Origin: Treponema sp.
Lineage (GTDB): Bacteria > Spirochaetota > Spirochaetia > Treponematales > Breznakiellaceae
DNA: 41,381 nt
Direction: 5' to 3'
Assembly: GCA_031254315.1 (NCBI GenBank)
Contig: JAIRUQ010000063.1
Location: forward strand, 1 to 41,381
Shown here: positions 33,498 through 40,255 of the stretch, piece after piece
How positions within the stretch are numbered: position 1 is the stretch's first letter
How the letters are laid out: every line of letters begins with the position of its first letter
Notes under the pieces: model-generated
Databases searched by the model: none
Seen by the model: only the letters and a program-made list of their open reading frames with translations
What the model was told of the DNA's origin: nothing
Program-made: the position numbers and the translations under genes

Positions 33498-34139
33498 CTA
33501 ACCACGCTCCCTTTCAATAGTGGTCGTTCCGCCGTGTCCCGGATATACGGCGATCTTTCCGTCCATGGCAAATAGTCTGCGAAGGCTGGCGATTATTTGC
33601 TTTCCATCGCCGCCGGGAAGGTCGGTGCGTCCGTAGCCGCTCCTGAAAAGGGTGTCCCCGGTAAAAAGTATGCCGTTTTCCTGGTCAAAAAAAGCGGCGC
33701 TTCCGCCGGTGTGCCCCGGAAGATGCAACGTTATAAACGGACCAATCACACTGCCCTCTTCAAGCAGAATGTCCGCAGGCGGCATTTCTTTCCAGAAAGT
33801 ATCGATAAAATCAGAACTGCCCATCGCGGCTTTGATGCTCACAGAATGGACTTTGTAGGCGTCTTCGCCAAAATAGTGTGAATCAAGACGGTGGACGGCG
33901 ATTTGCGGCTTTGGGCTGAAAGTTTCCGTTATTTGAGGCACCGCGTTGATATGGTCAAAATGCCCATGTGTGAGTAAAATAAATTTAGGGATAAGCTCTG
34001 CTCTTTTTAACGCTGAGATAATCGCATCCGCTTCATCGCCCGGATCGATAACCGCGGCAGTGCCGTCGCCAAGCGGATATATCCAGCAATTGGTAGCGAT
34101 TTGCCCTACAGTTAAATGGATTATGTTTTTTTCAGACAT
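33498..34139 (-). CDS. Metallo-beta-lactamase-fold hydrolase (glyoxalase II-like)
   Basis: A 213-aa zinc hydrolase. Metal ligands are visible in THGHFDHINAVPQI (HxHxDH near residue 62), LPGHTGGSAAFF (His), LFTGDTLFRSGYGRTDLPGGD (Asp) and YPGHGGTTTI (His). This family includes hydroxyacylglutathione hydrolases; the exact substrate is unknown. The ATG at 34139 has no Shine-Dalgarno and is 6 nt after an extended -10; the upstream in-frame ATG at 34166 lies within the promoter. Confidence 0.9.
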   Translation of the reverse strand: MSEKNIIHLTVGQIATNCWIYPLGDGTAAVIDPGDEADAIISALKRAELIPKFILLTHGHFDHINAVPQITETFSPKPQIAVHRLDSHYFGEDAYKVHSVSIKAAMGSSDFIDTFWKEMPPADILLEEGSVIGPFITLHLPGHTGGSAAFFDQENGILFTGDTLFRSGYGRTDLPGGDGKQIIASLRRLFAMDGKIAVYPGHGGTTTIERERG

Positions 34140-34145
34140 GGAGGG

Positions 34146-34154
34146 ATAATAGCA
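34146..34154 (-). promoter_or_regulatory. Extended -10 of the hydrolase gene, apparently leaderless
   Basis: Minus-strand TGCTATTAT (TGC at 34154-34152, TATTAT at 34151-34146) ends exactly 6 nt before the ATG at 34139. The intervening CCCTCC is the opposite of a Shine-Dalgarno. Confidence 0.5.
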
Positions 34155-34192
34155 CGAGATTTTCAATTTTTCTAGTCATATTTATAATTGTA

Positions 34193-35110
34193 GTGATCTG
34201 GTACGGGATTATCCCGATAGCCGGCGGTTTCTTTAACCGTTACAAGTGGAAAAAGTTCAGAAACCGTTTTAACGATCTGCGCCTTTGCCCAATGCTCGAT
34301 TACCGCAAATACCGTCAGCTTGATGAAGAAGGCGGCATTTTCCGCTTTACAGGAGGAATTGAGTCGATAATAGACGGGCGCATGCTTTGGGTCAGGGGCG
34401 AAGATTTGACAATGCCCGTATCTCTGGAAAAGACAAAATGCTTTTTATTGCCAAAGTACGAAGGGGACGGAATCCCTGAGCCGCCTGAACCAATTCGATG
34501 GAACCGTGTTTCAACTTTAACGGAAGGTTCAAAAGTTTTTATAGGCGGACGGATAAAAACACAGGATAACAGATTAAGTTTTACTTCATTAAAAGAAACT
34601 CCTTTAATGGTGATTTTTTATAACACTACAGCTTCAGAAAGCAAGGCAGAAGCGGAAAATTCTTCTGTTACAGAATTATCAAGTTTGATTATAAGAGCGG
34701 CAAGAACACGCAACGAATACTGGAACACCCTCACTCCCATTTCGCTTGTAATAGGGGCTTTGTCTCTTATTTACATAGCCTCTTCTTTTTTGGGCAGACC
34801 TGCATTCCGTCTTACTGTAATAACTTCGCTGGTGGCAGTCTTCATCCCGATCCTTCCGCTTTTGCCGCCCGGCTTTCTGCTAACGGTAATGTACCGCAGA
34901 ATGAGCTGGAACTCGAGAAAATTAAGGGCAAACTATGACCTGTGCCGTTTTGGACTATTGTCCGGCTCCCCTCCCCTTCACGCGAAACGTTACGCGATAC
35001 GCGCCTACACATTGGAAGTGTTCGCGTGGGCTTTAATACTGGTTGGAATAATAGTCAATATAATTTTTATCTTTTTGTTCTTATATTTATTCCGGTTAAT
35101 ATCTTTTTAG
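34193..35110 (+). CDS. Hypothetical membrane protein
   Basis: A 305-aa protein with an N-terminal membrane segment, a soluble beta-rich middle (FRFTGGIESIIDGRMLWVRGEDL to SFTSLKETPLMVIFYN) and two or three C-terminal membrane segments (LVIGALSLIYIASSFL, LTVITSLVAVFIPILPLL, WALILVGIIVNIIFIFLF). The family is not recognised. The first usable start is GTG at 34193, but the frame is open back to 34142 and encodes more hydrophobic residues (IFLVIFIIVV), so the true start may be a rare codon upstream. It is divergent from the hydrolase. Confidence 0.7.
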   Translation: MIWYGIIPIAGGFFNRYKWKKFRNRFNDLRLCPMLDYRKYRQLDEEGGIFRFTGGIESIIDGRMLWVRGEDLTMPVSLEKTKCFLLPKYEGDGIPEPPEPIRWNRVSTLTEGSKVFIGGRIKTQDNRLSFTSLKETPLMVIFYNTTASESKAEAENSSVTELSSLIIRAARTRNEYWNTLTPISLVIGALSLIYIASSFLGRPAFRLTVITSLVAVFIPILPLLPPGFLLTVMYRRMSWNSRKLRANYDLCRFGLLSGSPPLHAKRYAIRAYTLEVFAWALILVGIIVNIIFIFLFLYLFRLISF

Positions 35111-35131
35111 CAAATATTTTTCCGAAAACAC

Positions 35132-35336
35132 CTCACACAAAGGCACGAAGGCACAAAGATCGAAAAAGACCTCACACAAAGGCACGGAGGCACAGAGGAC
35201 ACAAAGGGGGAAGAATGGAGAATTCGGTAGGCTAAGCGTATTCTTCAAGCCTTTTCTTCATTAGTAAAGAAAAGATATGGAAGGAAACGCACCGTTGACA
35301 AATAAAGCGCTACTCTTTGTGCCTTTGTGTGAATAT
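35132..35336. repeat. CACACAAAGGCACGAAGG array with inverted partner
   Basis: Two units (CACACAAAGGCACGAAGGC at 35134 and CACACAAAGGCACGGAGGC near 35173) plus GGACACAAAGG are matched downstream by TTTGTGCCTTTGTGTG (about 35317-35332) in the opposite orientation. The flanks could form a long stem-loop. It fills the 255-bp gap; no gene is seen in it. Confidence 0.65.
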
Positions 35337-35365
35337 TTTGCGAAAAAATGTTTTGTTAAAGCCTA

Positions 35366-35908
35366 CTAGCTATCGGTTTCAACTTCGCTGGATTTGGGCT
35401 TGGCGTAATTTACCGCTAAAGTCCTGCCGCGAAATCTAAGCCCGTTAAGAGAAGTGATAATTTCATCGGCTTTTATGTCTCTTACCTGCACAAACGAATA
35501 ATTATCAAGTATTCTTATAACGCCAATATCTTCTCTCGCCGACGATGTTTTTGACATGATAAGGGTAATAACCTCTTTTGGAAACAGACGGCGGTTCTTC
35601 CCTATGCTGATAAAAAGCCTCTTTGAGCCTTCTTCGGGCAGAGTTATTTGTTCATAAGGAACATTTGACGTATTTCTTTCGGCAGTAAACGTCTTTTCCG
35701 GTTTTTGCTGTCTTTCTGCGTTTTGCGGACGCGGCGTTTCTCTCTGGTCATAGTACATAAAAAGCCAAGCGGCAGTCCATGATCGCTTGAAGATGGAAAT
35801 CTCTTTTTTATAGAGTTTATTGTACTCATGCAGTAAAGATAAATTAGCGTCATCGTACATCTTGTCTAAAATCGTTTTCAGATTTTTTTTTGCTTTTTCC
35901 TTGTCCAA
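35366..35908 (-). CDS. Orphan DbpA-type RNA-binding domain protein
   Basis: A 180-aa protein. Residues about 105-170 match the DbpA C-terminal RNA-binding domain of DEAD-box helicases: RLFISIGKNRRLFPKEVITL, EDIGVIRILDNYSFVQV and IITSLNGLRFRGRTLAVNYA. No helicase core is present. The N-terminus is a helical region followed by a Gln/Glu/Arg-rich linker. The start is TTG, with GGAGG 6 nt upstream embedded in the glycine codons at the end of the GH43 gene, so the two are translationally coupled. Confidence 0.82.
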   Translation of the reverse strand: MDKEKAKKNLKTILDKMYDDANLSLLHEYNKLYKKEISIFKRSWTAAWLFMYYDQRETPRPQNAERQQKPEKTFTAERNTSNVPYEQITLPEEGSKRLFISIGKNRRLFPKEVITLIMSKTSSAREDIGVIRILDNYSFVQVRDIKADEIITSLNGLRFRGRTLAVNYAKPKSSEVETDS

Positions 35909-35910
35909 AC

Positions 35911-36873
35911 TCAGCCTCCACCGCCATTAATTGTATTTATCTTCCCGTCAGGAGTGTATGTCAATTCCGTAACTTTCAAACTCCTTAGCCATGTCCGTCC
36001 GCCGGAAGGGACGCTGTCATGGTGGAAAAGATACCACTTCCCTTTATACTCCACGATAGCGTGATGTGTTGTCCAGCCAACTACCGGCGTAAGAATCACG
36101 CCCTGATATGTGAAAGGACCGTAGGGGCTGTCGCCTGTCGCGTAACACAGAAAATGAGTGTCCCCCGTTGAATAGGTGAAATAATATTTGCCATTGTACT
36201 TGTGCATCCATGAAGCTTCAAAAAAGCGCCTAGTGGTATCGCCCTGAGTAAGGGGTTTGCCTTTTTCATCAAGTATAACAACCGGCTTGGATTCTTCGGC
36301 AAACTGGAGCATATCGCCGCTTAATTTTGCCACCCGCGCCGGAAGAGCCGCTTCGCTGTCCGCCGGGATGGAGGGGTTTTCCTGCGCCTTGTTGTCACGG
36401 TAACGCTGAAGCTGACCGCCCCATAATCCGCCAAAGTACATATAGTAACTGCCATTTTCTTCAAAAACAGCGGGGTCTATGCTGTAGCTCCCTCGAATTG
36501 GGTCGCTCTGCGGAATAAAGGGTCCTTCAGGACGGTCGGCGATTGCCACCCCGATACGGAAAACATCATTTTTGTCCTTTAACGGGAAATACATGTAATA
36601 TTTGCCGTTTTTGCAGGCGACATCGCTGTCCCACAACTGGCGTCCAGCCCAAGGGATGTCTTTTACATCCAAAACCACGCCGTGATCCGTCACCTGCCCA
36701 TTTTCAACATCATCCATAGAAAAGACATGGTAATCCTTCATATTGAAGTGGTCGCCGTTGTCGTTTTCGGGGACATCGCTTTCCCAATCATGGGAAGGAT
36801 AGATAAAAACCTTGCCGTTAAAGACATGAACGGCAGGGTCAGCCATGTAGTCGTTGGGTACTAAGTATCTCAT
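35911..36873 (-). CDS. Glycoside hydrolase family 43 protein
   Basis: A 320-aa five-bladed beta-propeller glycosidase. The catalytic base Asp is in NDYMADPAVHVFNGKVFIYPS, the pKa-modulating Asp in YSIDPAVFEENGSYYMYF and the acid Glu in FFEASWMHKYNGKYYFTYS. GH43 enzymes usually cleave xylose or arabinose side chains of plant polysaccharides. There is no signal peptide, so it should act on imported oligosaccharides in the cytoplasm. The ATG has no Shine-Dalgarno and lies 6 nt after a -10 hexamer. Confidence 0.92.
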   Translation of the reverse strand: MRYLVPNDYMADPAVHVFNGKVFIYPSHDWESDVPENDNGDHFNMKDYHVFSMDDVENGQVTDHGVVLDVKDIPWAGRQLWDSDVACKNGKYYMYFPLKDKNDVFRIGVAIADRPEGPFIPQSDPIRGSYSIDPAVFEENGSYYMYFGGLWGGQLQRYRDNKAQENPSIPADSEAALPARVAKLSGDMLQFAEESKPVVILDEKGKPLTQGDTTRRFFEASWMHKYNGKYYFTYSTGDTHFLCYATGDSPYGPFTYQGVILTPVVGWTTHHAIVEYKGKWYLFHHDSVPSGGRTWLRSLKVTELTYTPDGKINTINGGGG

Positions 36874-36879
36874 TTTTAT

Positions 36880-36908
36880 AGAATAACATGGAATTGGGAA
36901 ATTTGCAA
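36880..36908 (-). promoter_or_regulatory. GH43 promoter, apparently leaderless
   Basis: Minus-strand TTGCAA (36908-36903), 17 bp and TATTCT (36885-36880, with TG one base upstream) are followed by ATAAAA and the ATG at 36873. The layout is the same as that of the Xre gene. Confidence 0.55.
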
Positions 36909-36962
36909 CGCCTAGGGTGGAATGAACATAAAAATTGATATAAAATATCGTATAGGGGGCAA

Positions 36963-37232
36963 ATGATGCCTGAATTGTGCAGATTTAACGGTATTATTAT
37001 CAGAATGTTATTTAAAGATACTACTTAGCATAATAAGCCGCATGTTCATGTAACTTGGGCTGAATATGAAGCGTCAATCGGGCTTGACGGTGAATTGTTG
37101 GGCGGAAGTATGCCCTCAAAACAATTTAAGTTGATACAGGCTTGGCTAATTCTGCATGAAGAAGAATTATACTCAGCATGGAACAAAGCTGTGCAAAGCC
37201 AGCCCTTTGACAAAATAGAACCATTAAGATAA
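36963..37232 (+). pseudogene. DUF4160-family gene interrupted by a stop codon
   Basis: From ATG at 36963 one reading frame encodes MPELCRFNGIIIRMLFKDTT, then TAG at 37026-37028, then HNKPHVHVTWAEYEASIGLD and on through LIQAWLILHEEELYSAW to KIEPLR and TAA at 37230. The pieces before and after the TAG together form a full DUF4160 protein (P-x-H-x-H motif, terminal helix), and no frameshift is needed. DUF4160 genes commonly pair with DUF2442 genes in toxin-antitoxin-like modules. It is probably a nonsense-inactivated gene; readthrough is less likely. Confidence 0.8.
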
Positions 37233-37241
37233 TAATAAATT

Positions 37242-37556
37242 ATGTATGAACTAAATGGTATTGTATATGCCGATAACCCAACTCCTGTACTAACGGTTAA
37301 ATACGTGCGTCCGCTGGACAATTATAAATTATTTATCCGTTTTTCTACAGGCGAAGAAAAAGAGGTCGATATTTCATCACTTCTTGATGAATCGGCTTTC
37401 AGATTTTTACGGGACTTGAATTCATTTAAAGACGTGTATATTGATTATGGTACTGTTGTCTGGCACAATGGAACTATAGATATAGCTCCTGAATATTTAT
37501 ATAGCATAGGAATCCCGATAACAAAGAGTGAATACAGCCTGTCCGCAAGGATTTGA
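37242..37556 (+). CDS. DUF2442-family protein
   Basis: A 104-aa protein matching DUF2442: VRPLDNYKLFIRFSTGEEKE, DISSLLDESAFRFLRDLNSF, then VYIDYGTVVWHNGTIDIAPE YLY. It begins 9 bp after the broken DUF4160 gene; this pairing is common in bacteria and has been proposed to be toxin-antitoxin-like. The ATG lacks a clear Shine-Dalgarno and may have relied on coupling to the upstream gene, now interrupted. Confidence 0.85.
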   Translation: MYELNGIVYADNPTPVLTVKYVRPLDNYKLFIRFSTGEEKEVDISSLLDESAFRFLRDLNSFKDVYIDYGTVVWHNGTIDIAPEYLYSIGIPITKSEYSLSARI

Positions 37557-37579
37557 CAGCGGTAATATAAACAGAAGAA

Positions 37580-37602
37580 GCAACGGTAACTGATACCGTT
37601 GC
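37580..37602. terminator. Hairpin after the DUF2442 gene
   Basis: GCAACGGTA-ACTGA-TACCGTTGC forms a perfect 9-bp stem with a 5-nt loop 23 bp after the stop. There is no T-tract. The right arm with flanks (TGATACCGTTGCGT) recurs at 38760-38773. Confidence 0.45.
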
Positions 37603-37643
37603 GTGGACAATAGAAAGATACAATTTTTCAATGGGGAGTGATG

Positions 37644-37847
37644 ATGTTTCGGGAAATTGCTATATATTTATCATCTGAAAATGGGTTAACAATAGTGATG
37701 GTTATTTTACTCTTGTACCTTGTTTTTGATGAGAAAGCACTTGAACGTATTAAAAATGCAAACATGAAAAAATTGATACTCCTTCCGGTTTTTGCATATT
37801 TTATCCAACTTATATTAGGAATTATTCAAATAATAAGGAAATATTGA
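37644..37847 (+). CDS. Small membrane protein
   Basis: A 67-aa protein with two hydrophobic segments (TIVMVILLLYLVF and LILLPVFAYFIQLILGIIQII) separated by a charged loop (DEKALERIKNANMKK). GGGGAG at 37633-37638 best serves the ATG at 37644; a GTG and an ATG just upstream are in frame. Its stop overlaps the start of the repeated junction segment. Function unknown; immunity or holin-like roles are possible but unsupported. Confidence 0.55.
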   Translation: MFREIAIYLSSENGLTIVMVILLLYLVFDEKALERIKNANMKKLILLPVFAYFIQLILGIIQIIRKY

Positions 37848-37911
37848 AGTGGAAAGAAATAGAGTAACTGAAAAGGGTATAATTACGATATGTAACATCG
37901 GGGGGAAAAGT
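37846..37911 (+). repeat. Repeated junction segment, copy 1 (orphan DUF5104-like tail)
   Basis: These 66 bp match 39385-39449 with about five differences. One frame reads EVERNRVTEKGIITIC, the same C-terminus as the lipoprotein gene ending at 39474, but here no such gene is upstream. The segment ends in GGGGGGAAAAGT, which provides the ribosome binding site of the next gene. Confidence 0.85.
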
Positions 37912-37912
37912 T

Positions 37913-38860
37913 TTGCAAAAAAAGATGAATAAGATTGTTATGGTTATTTGCTTTTGCATGGTTTGCATTTTCGGATTTTTCTCTTGCCAACGCGCACCGG
38001 TTCCGGGGTTCGGTTTCGGCATCCCTTTTAAAAAGGTACCCGCAGAAGAAGAAGCGTTTTACTATACTGTTATACTTAGAACCGTTGAAGAAATAGAAGT
38101 GTTTTTAAAAGACGGGCATGATCCTAATTTTATGAATGCTACGGCGGCAATACCATGGTATGACACAAACCCGCTGTGGCGTGTATGCAATAATTATGAA
38201 AAAGCTATGTTGTTTATAAAGTACGGTGCCGATGTGAAAAATAGACCTTATCTTTATCAAATAATATTTGCCACACCGATTCTTTCGGAAAAACACCCGA
38301 ATGAAAACCTCATGGAGAATATTCGGACACGCCGTGAAGACGTGGTGTACAGGCTGATAAAACTGTTTCTGGAAGCGGGTGCAGACCCCAATTTCAAAGG
38401 CGCAGACGGCTTGGCTCCGTTTTCTTTTAACATGGATGAAGCATATAAAAAATACTTTGAGAAGAACGGGAAGTTGCCGATAAATTCCGCTATAAAGTAC
38501 AGTACGTTTACAATAGTTGATTTATTACTGGAATATGGGGCAACTCTTGATGAATCTTGTTTGGAAACAGCGAAAGAAGCTACGGAACGGATTGGAAATG
38601 ATGATATGGAAAAGTACATAAAAGCTTTATGGGAGAAGCAACAAAACGATCGTAGTGTAAGGGACACACAACGGTGGCTGACCCGTCCGTCCGACCACAT
38701 GAACCATGTGGTCGGACAGTTAATCCATACCTTAAAAGAGCCAAGCCCCCTCAGGGGCTTGATACCGTTGCGTATACGTGGATTACGAAATTCTCCCGCT
38801 GGACGTAATCCAAGATTGACATTTAATGATGATGTATATGAAGTTATTGTAGAATTTTGA
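37913..38860 (+). CDS. Ankyrin-repeat lipoprotein with repeat-derived C-terminus
   Basis: A 315-aa protein if started at TTG 37913 (G-run 8 nt upstream); ATG at 37925 is an alternative. The lipoprotein signal is VICFCMVCIFGFFSC. Degenerate ankyrin repeats follow: IEVFLKDGHDPNF, AMLFIKYGADVKN, LIKLFLEAGADPNFKGADGL, TIVDLLLEYGATLDE. From residue about 245 the frame runs through strong palindromes and the sequence becomes low in recognisable structure, so the original C-terminus was probably replaced. It belongs to the small-gene island. Confidence 0.75.
   Translation: MQKKMNKIVMVICFCMVCIFGFFSCQRAPVPGFGFGIPFKKVPAEEEAFYYTVILRTVEEIEVFLKDGHDPNFMNATAAIPWYDTNPLWRVCNNYEKAMLFIKYGADVKNRPYLYQIIFATPILSEKHPNENLMENIRTRREDVVYRLIKLFLEAGADPNFKGADGLAPFSFNMDEAYKKYFEKNGKLPINSAIKYSTFTIVDLLLEYGATLDESCLETAKEATERIGNDDMEKYIKALWEKQQNDRSVRDTQRWLTRPSDHMNHVVGQLIHTLKEPSPLRGLIPLRIRGLRNSPAGRNPRLTFNDDVYEVIVEF
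38689..38760. repeat. Two palindromes inside the 3' end of the ankyrin lipoprotein gene
   Basis: GTCCGACCACATG (38689-38701) and CATGTGGTCGGAC (38705-38717) form a perfect 13-bp stem with a 3-nt loop. AAGCCCC (38743-38749) and GGGGCTT (38754-38760) form a second. Both are typical of intergenic elements rather than coding sequence. Confidence 0.7.
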
Positions 38861-38877
38861 CCTTAGGGGGTAATATA

Positions 38878-39474
38878 ATGAATAGCAGACATAGGTTATA
38901 TACATTGTTTATAATTATTTTCTTTACCACTTCATGTACAAGGGGGTTACCATTTATGTTTTTTGATGATTCCAGCACAAAAGCTGTAAAACGATTCGAA
39001 AAAATACTAGATACGCTAAAAAACAAAGATAAGGATGCATTAAAATTACTATTCTCAGAAAAGGCTCTTGAAGAATCAACGTCAATAGATGAAGATATAG
39101 ATTATTTATTTGATTTTTTTCAAGGTGAGTTTGTATCTTATAAAAATACAGGTTCGATGTTTAGCTCACTAAATGAGTATGGTAATAGAACAACAGAAGT
39201 GAAGTCAAAATTTTATATTGATACAGATAAACAAAAATATGTTGCTTTTATTATTGAATATACAGAAGATACAATTCATCCTGAAAACATAGGTTTATAT
39301 ACTTTGCGTATAATAAAAGCGGAGGATGAATGGGTACAGTCTGGTTATTGGCCTGATATGAAAATTCCGGGAATTTATCGTCCCGAAGTGGAAAGAAATA
39401 GAGTAACTGAAAAGGGTATAATTACGATATGTAGCATTGGGAGAAAAGTACAATGGATTTCTTTCGCGTTATGA
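38878..39474 (+). CDS. DUF5104-like lipoprotein
   Basis: A 198-aa lipoprotein with signal LFIIIFFTTSC. The body follows the DUF5104 pattern: DKDALKLLFSEKALEES, DIDYLFDFFQGEFVSYKN, then KYVAFIIEYTEDT, NIGLYTLRIIKAEDEW and GIYRPE. AGGGGG precedes the ATG at 38878, so the TTG at 38857 is unlikely. The last residues (from EVERN) are the repeated junction segment, and the stop lies 22 bp inside the next gene. Function of the family is unknown. Confidence 0.7.
   Translation: MNSRHRLYTLFIIIFFTTSCTRGLPFMFFDDSSTKAVKRFEKILDTLKNKDKDALKLLFSEKALEESTSIDEDIDYLFDFFQGEFVSYKNTGSMFSSLNEYGNRTTEVKSKFYIDTDKQKYVAFIIEYTEDTIHPENIGLYTLRIIKAEDEWVQSGYWPDMKIPGIYRPEVERNRVTEKGIITICSIGRKVQWISFAL
39385..39449 (+). repeat. 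Repeated junction segment, copy 2
   Basis: A 65-bp near-copy of 37846-37911 that encodes the C-terminus of the DUF5104-like lipoprotein and ends in GGGAGAAAAGT, the ribosome binding site for the gene at 39453. A shorter remnant (AAAGAAATAGAGGAAC) follows that gene near 40138. Confidence 0.85.
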
Positions 39475-40127
39475 TTGATTTTGGGAAAAGAAAAAGGTTC
39501 GCGTGTGGATGTCTTGCGGAAATTACAGAATACAAACGAACACTTTGTCCTGTTTGTGGTATAGAGCGGGTCACACCTAATTATCAGCAAATGTTTAAGG
39601 ATAAAAAATGGAACATGAAAATTTTTATGGACAGAGAGCATTACGCGGATTTTTTATCATCACAGATTCGCGGCATAGTTTCTGAAAAAACTAAGAAAAT
39701 ACTGATTGAAAATTTTAACAACGCGGTTGATTTCGGTAATATTGAAATGATTTCATTCAGAGATTTAACTGAGCAAAAATTGCAAGAGATAAGAAACTGC
39801 TATGGTTATGCCGCAGTAAAAAAAATCCCTAATGACCCGCCACAATACTACAGATTGCTTTTGAAGCAAGGAGCGGAATTGGACTTTCAAAAGACAAATA
39901 TTGAGCTAACTGTGGACTGTTCAAAATGTGGTCGTAAAAGATATGCAACGCCTGGGTGTAGTTATCATGAGGGAACTCCTTATATTATCGAATCAACATG
40001 GAAAGGCTATGATATTTTTTATATTGAAGGTATGGGAAACACTGTATTCTGTACCGAACGTTTTATTGAAATTTATAATCAGAACAAACTAACCGGCTTA
40101 GAATTTGAGAAAGTTCAAACAGTTTGA
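39453..40127 (+). CDS. Double-CXXCG motif protein, SitI6-like immunity family
   Basis: A 224-aa soluble protein. It starts MDFFRV, as members of this family do, has a first CPVCG near residue 32 and a second CSKCGRK near residue 156, and ends with YDIFYIEGMGNTVFCTERFI, then LTGLEFEKV. This order matches the double-CXXCG paralogues of Myxococcus, some of which are immunity proteins to Sit toxins. Zinc binding by the cysteines is likely. No cognate toxin gene is visible. The ATG uses the GGGAG of the repeated segment. Confidence 0.8.
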   Translation: MDFFRVMIDFGKRKRFACGCLAEITEYKRTLCPVCGIERVTPNYQQMFKDKKWNMKIFMDREHYADFLSSQIRGIVSEKTKKILIENFNNAVDFGNIEMISFRDLTEQKLQEIRNCYGYAAVKKIPNDPPQYYRLLLKQGAELDFQKTNIELTVDCSKCGRKRYATPGCSYHEGTPYIIESTWKGYDIFYIEGMGNTVFCTERFIEIYNQNKLTGLEFEKVQTV

Positions 40128-40219
40128 TATGTAATGTAAAGAAATAGAGGAACCCGAATAAAAACAGCTTTTTCCCCTGCCAAAAGATGGTAAAATTGAT
40201 GTTATTATTGACATATTGC

Positions 40220-40248
40220 TTGACAAATATTCTGATAATTGGTATAAT
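40220..40248 (+). promoter_or_regulatory. Consensus promoter fused to the start of the InlB-repeat lipoprotein gene
   Basis: TTGACA (40220-40225), 17 bp and TATAAT (40243-40248), a perfect sigma-70 match, are followed by 7 nt and the ATG at 40256. The transcript is predicted to be leaderless; no Shine-Dalgarno is present. Confidence 0.75.
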
Positions 40249-40255
40249 TTCGAGT

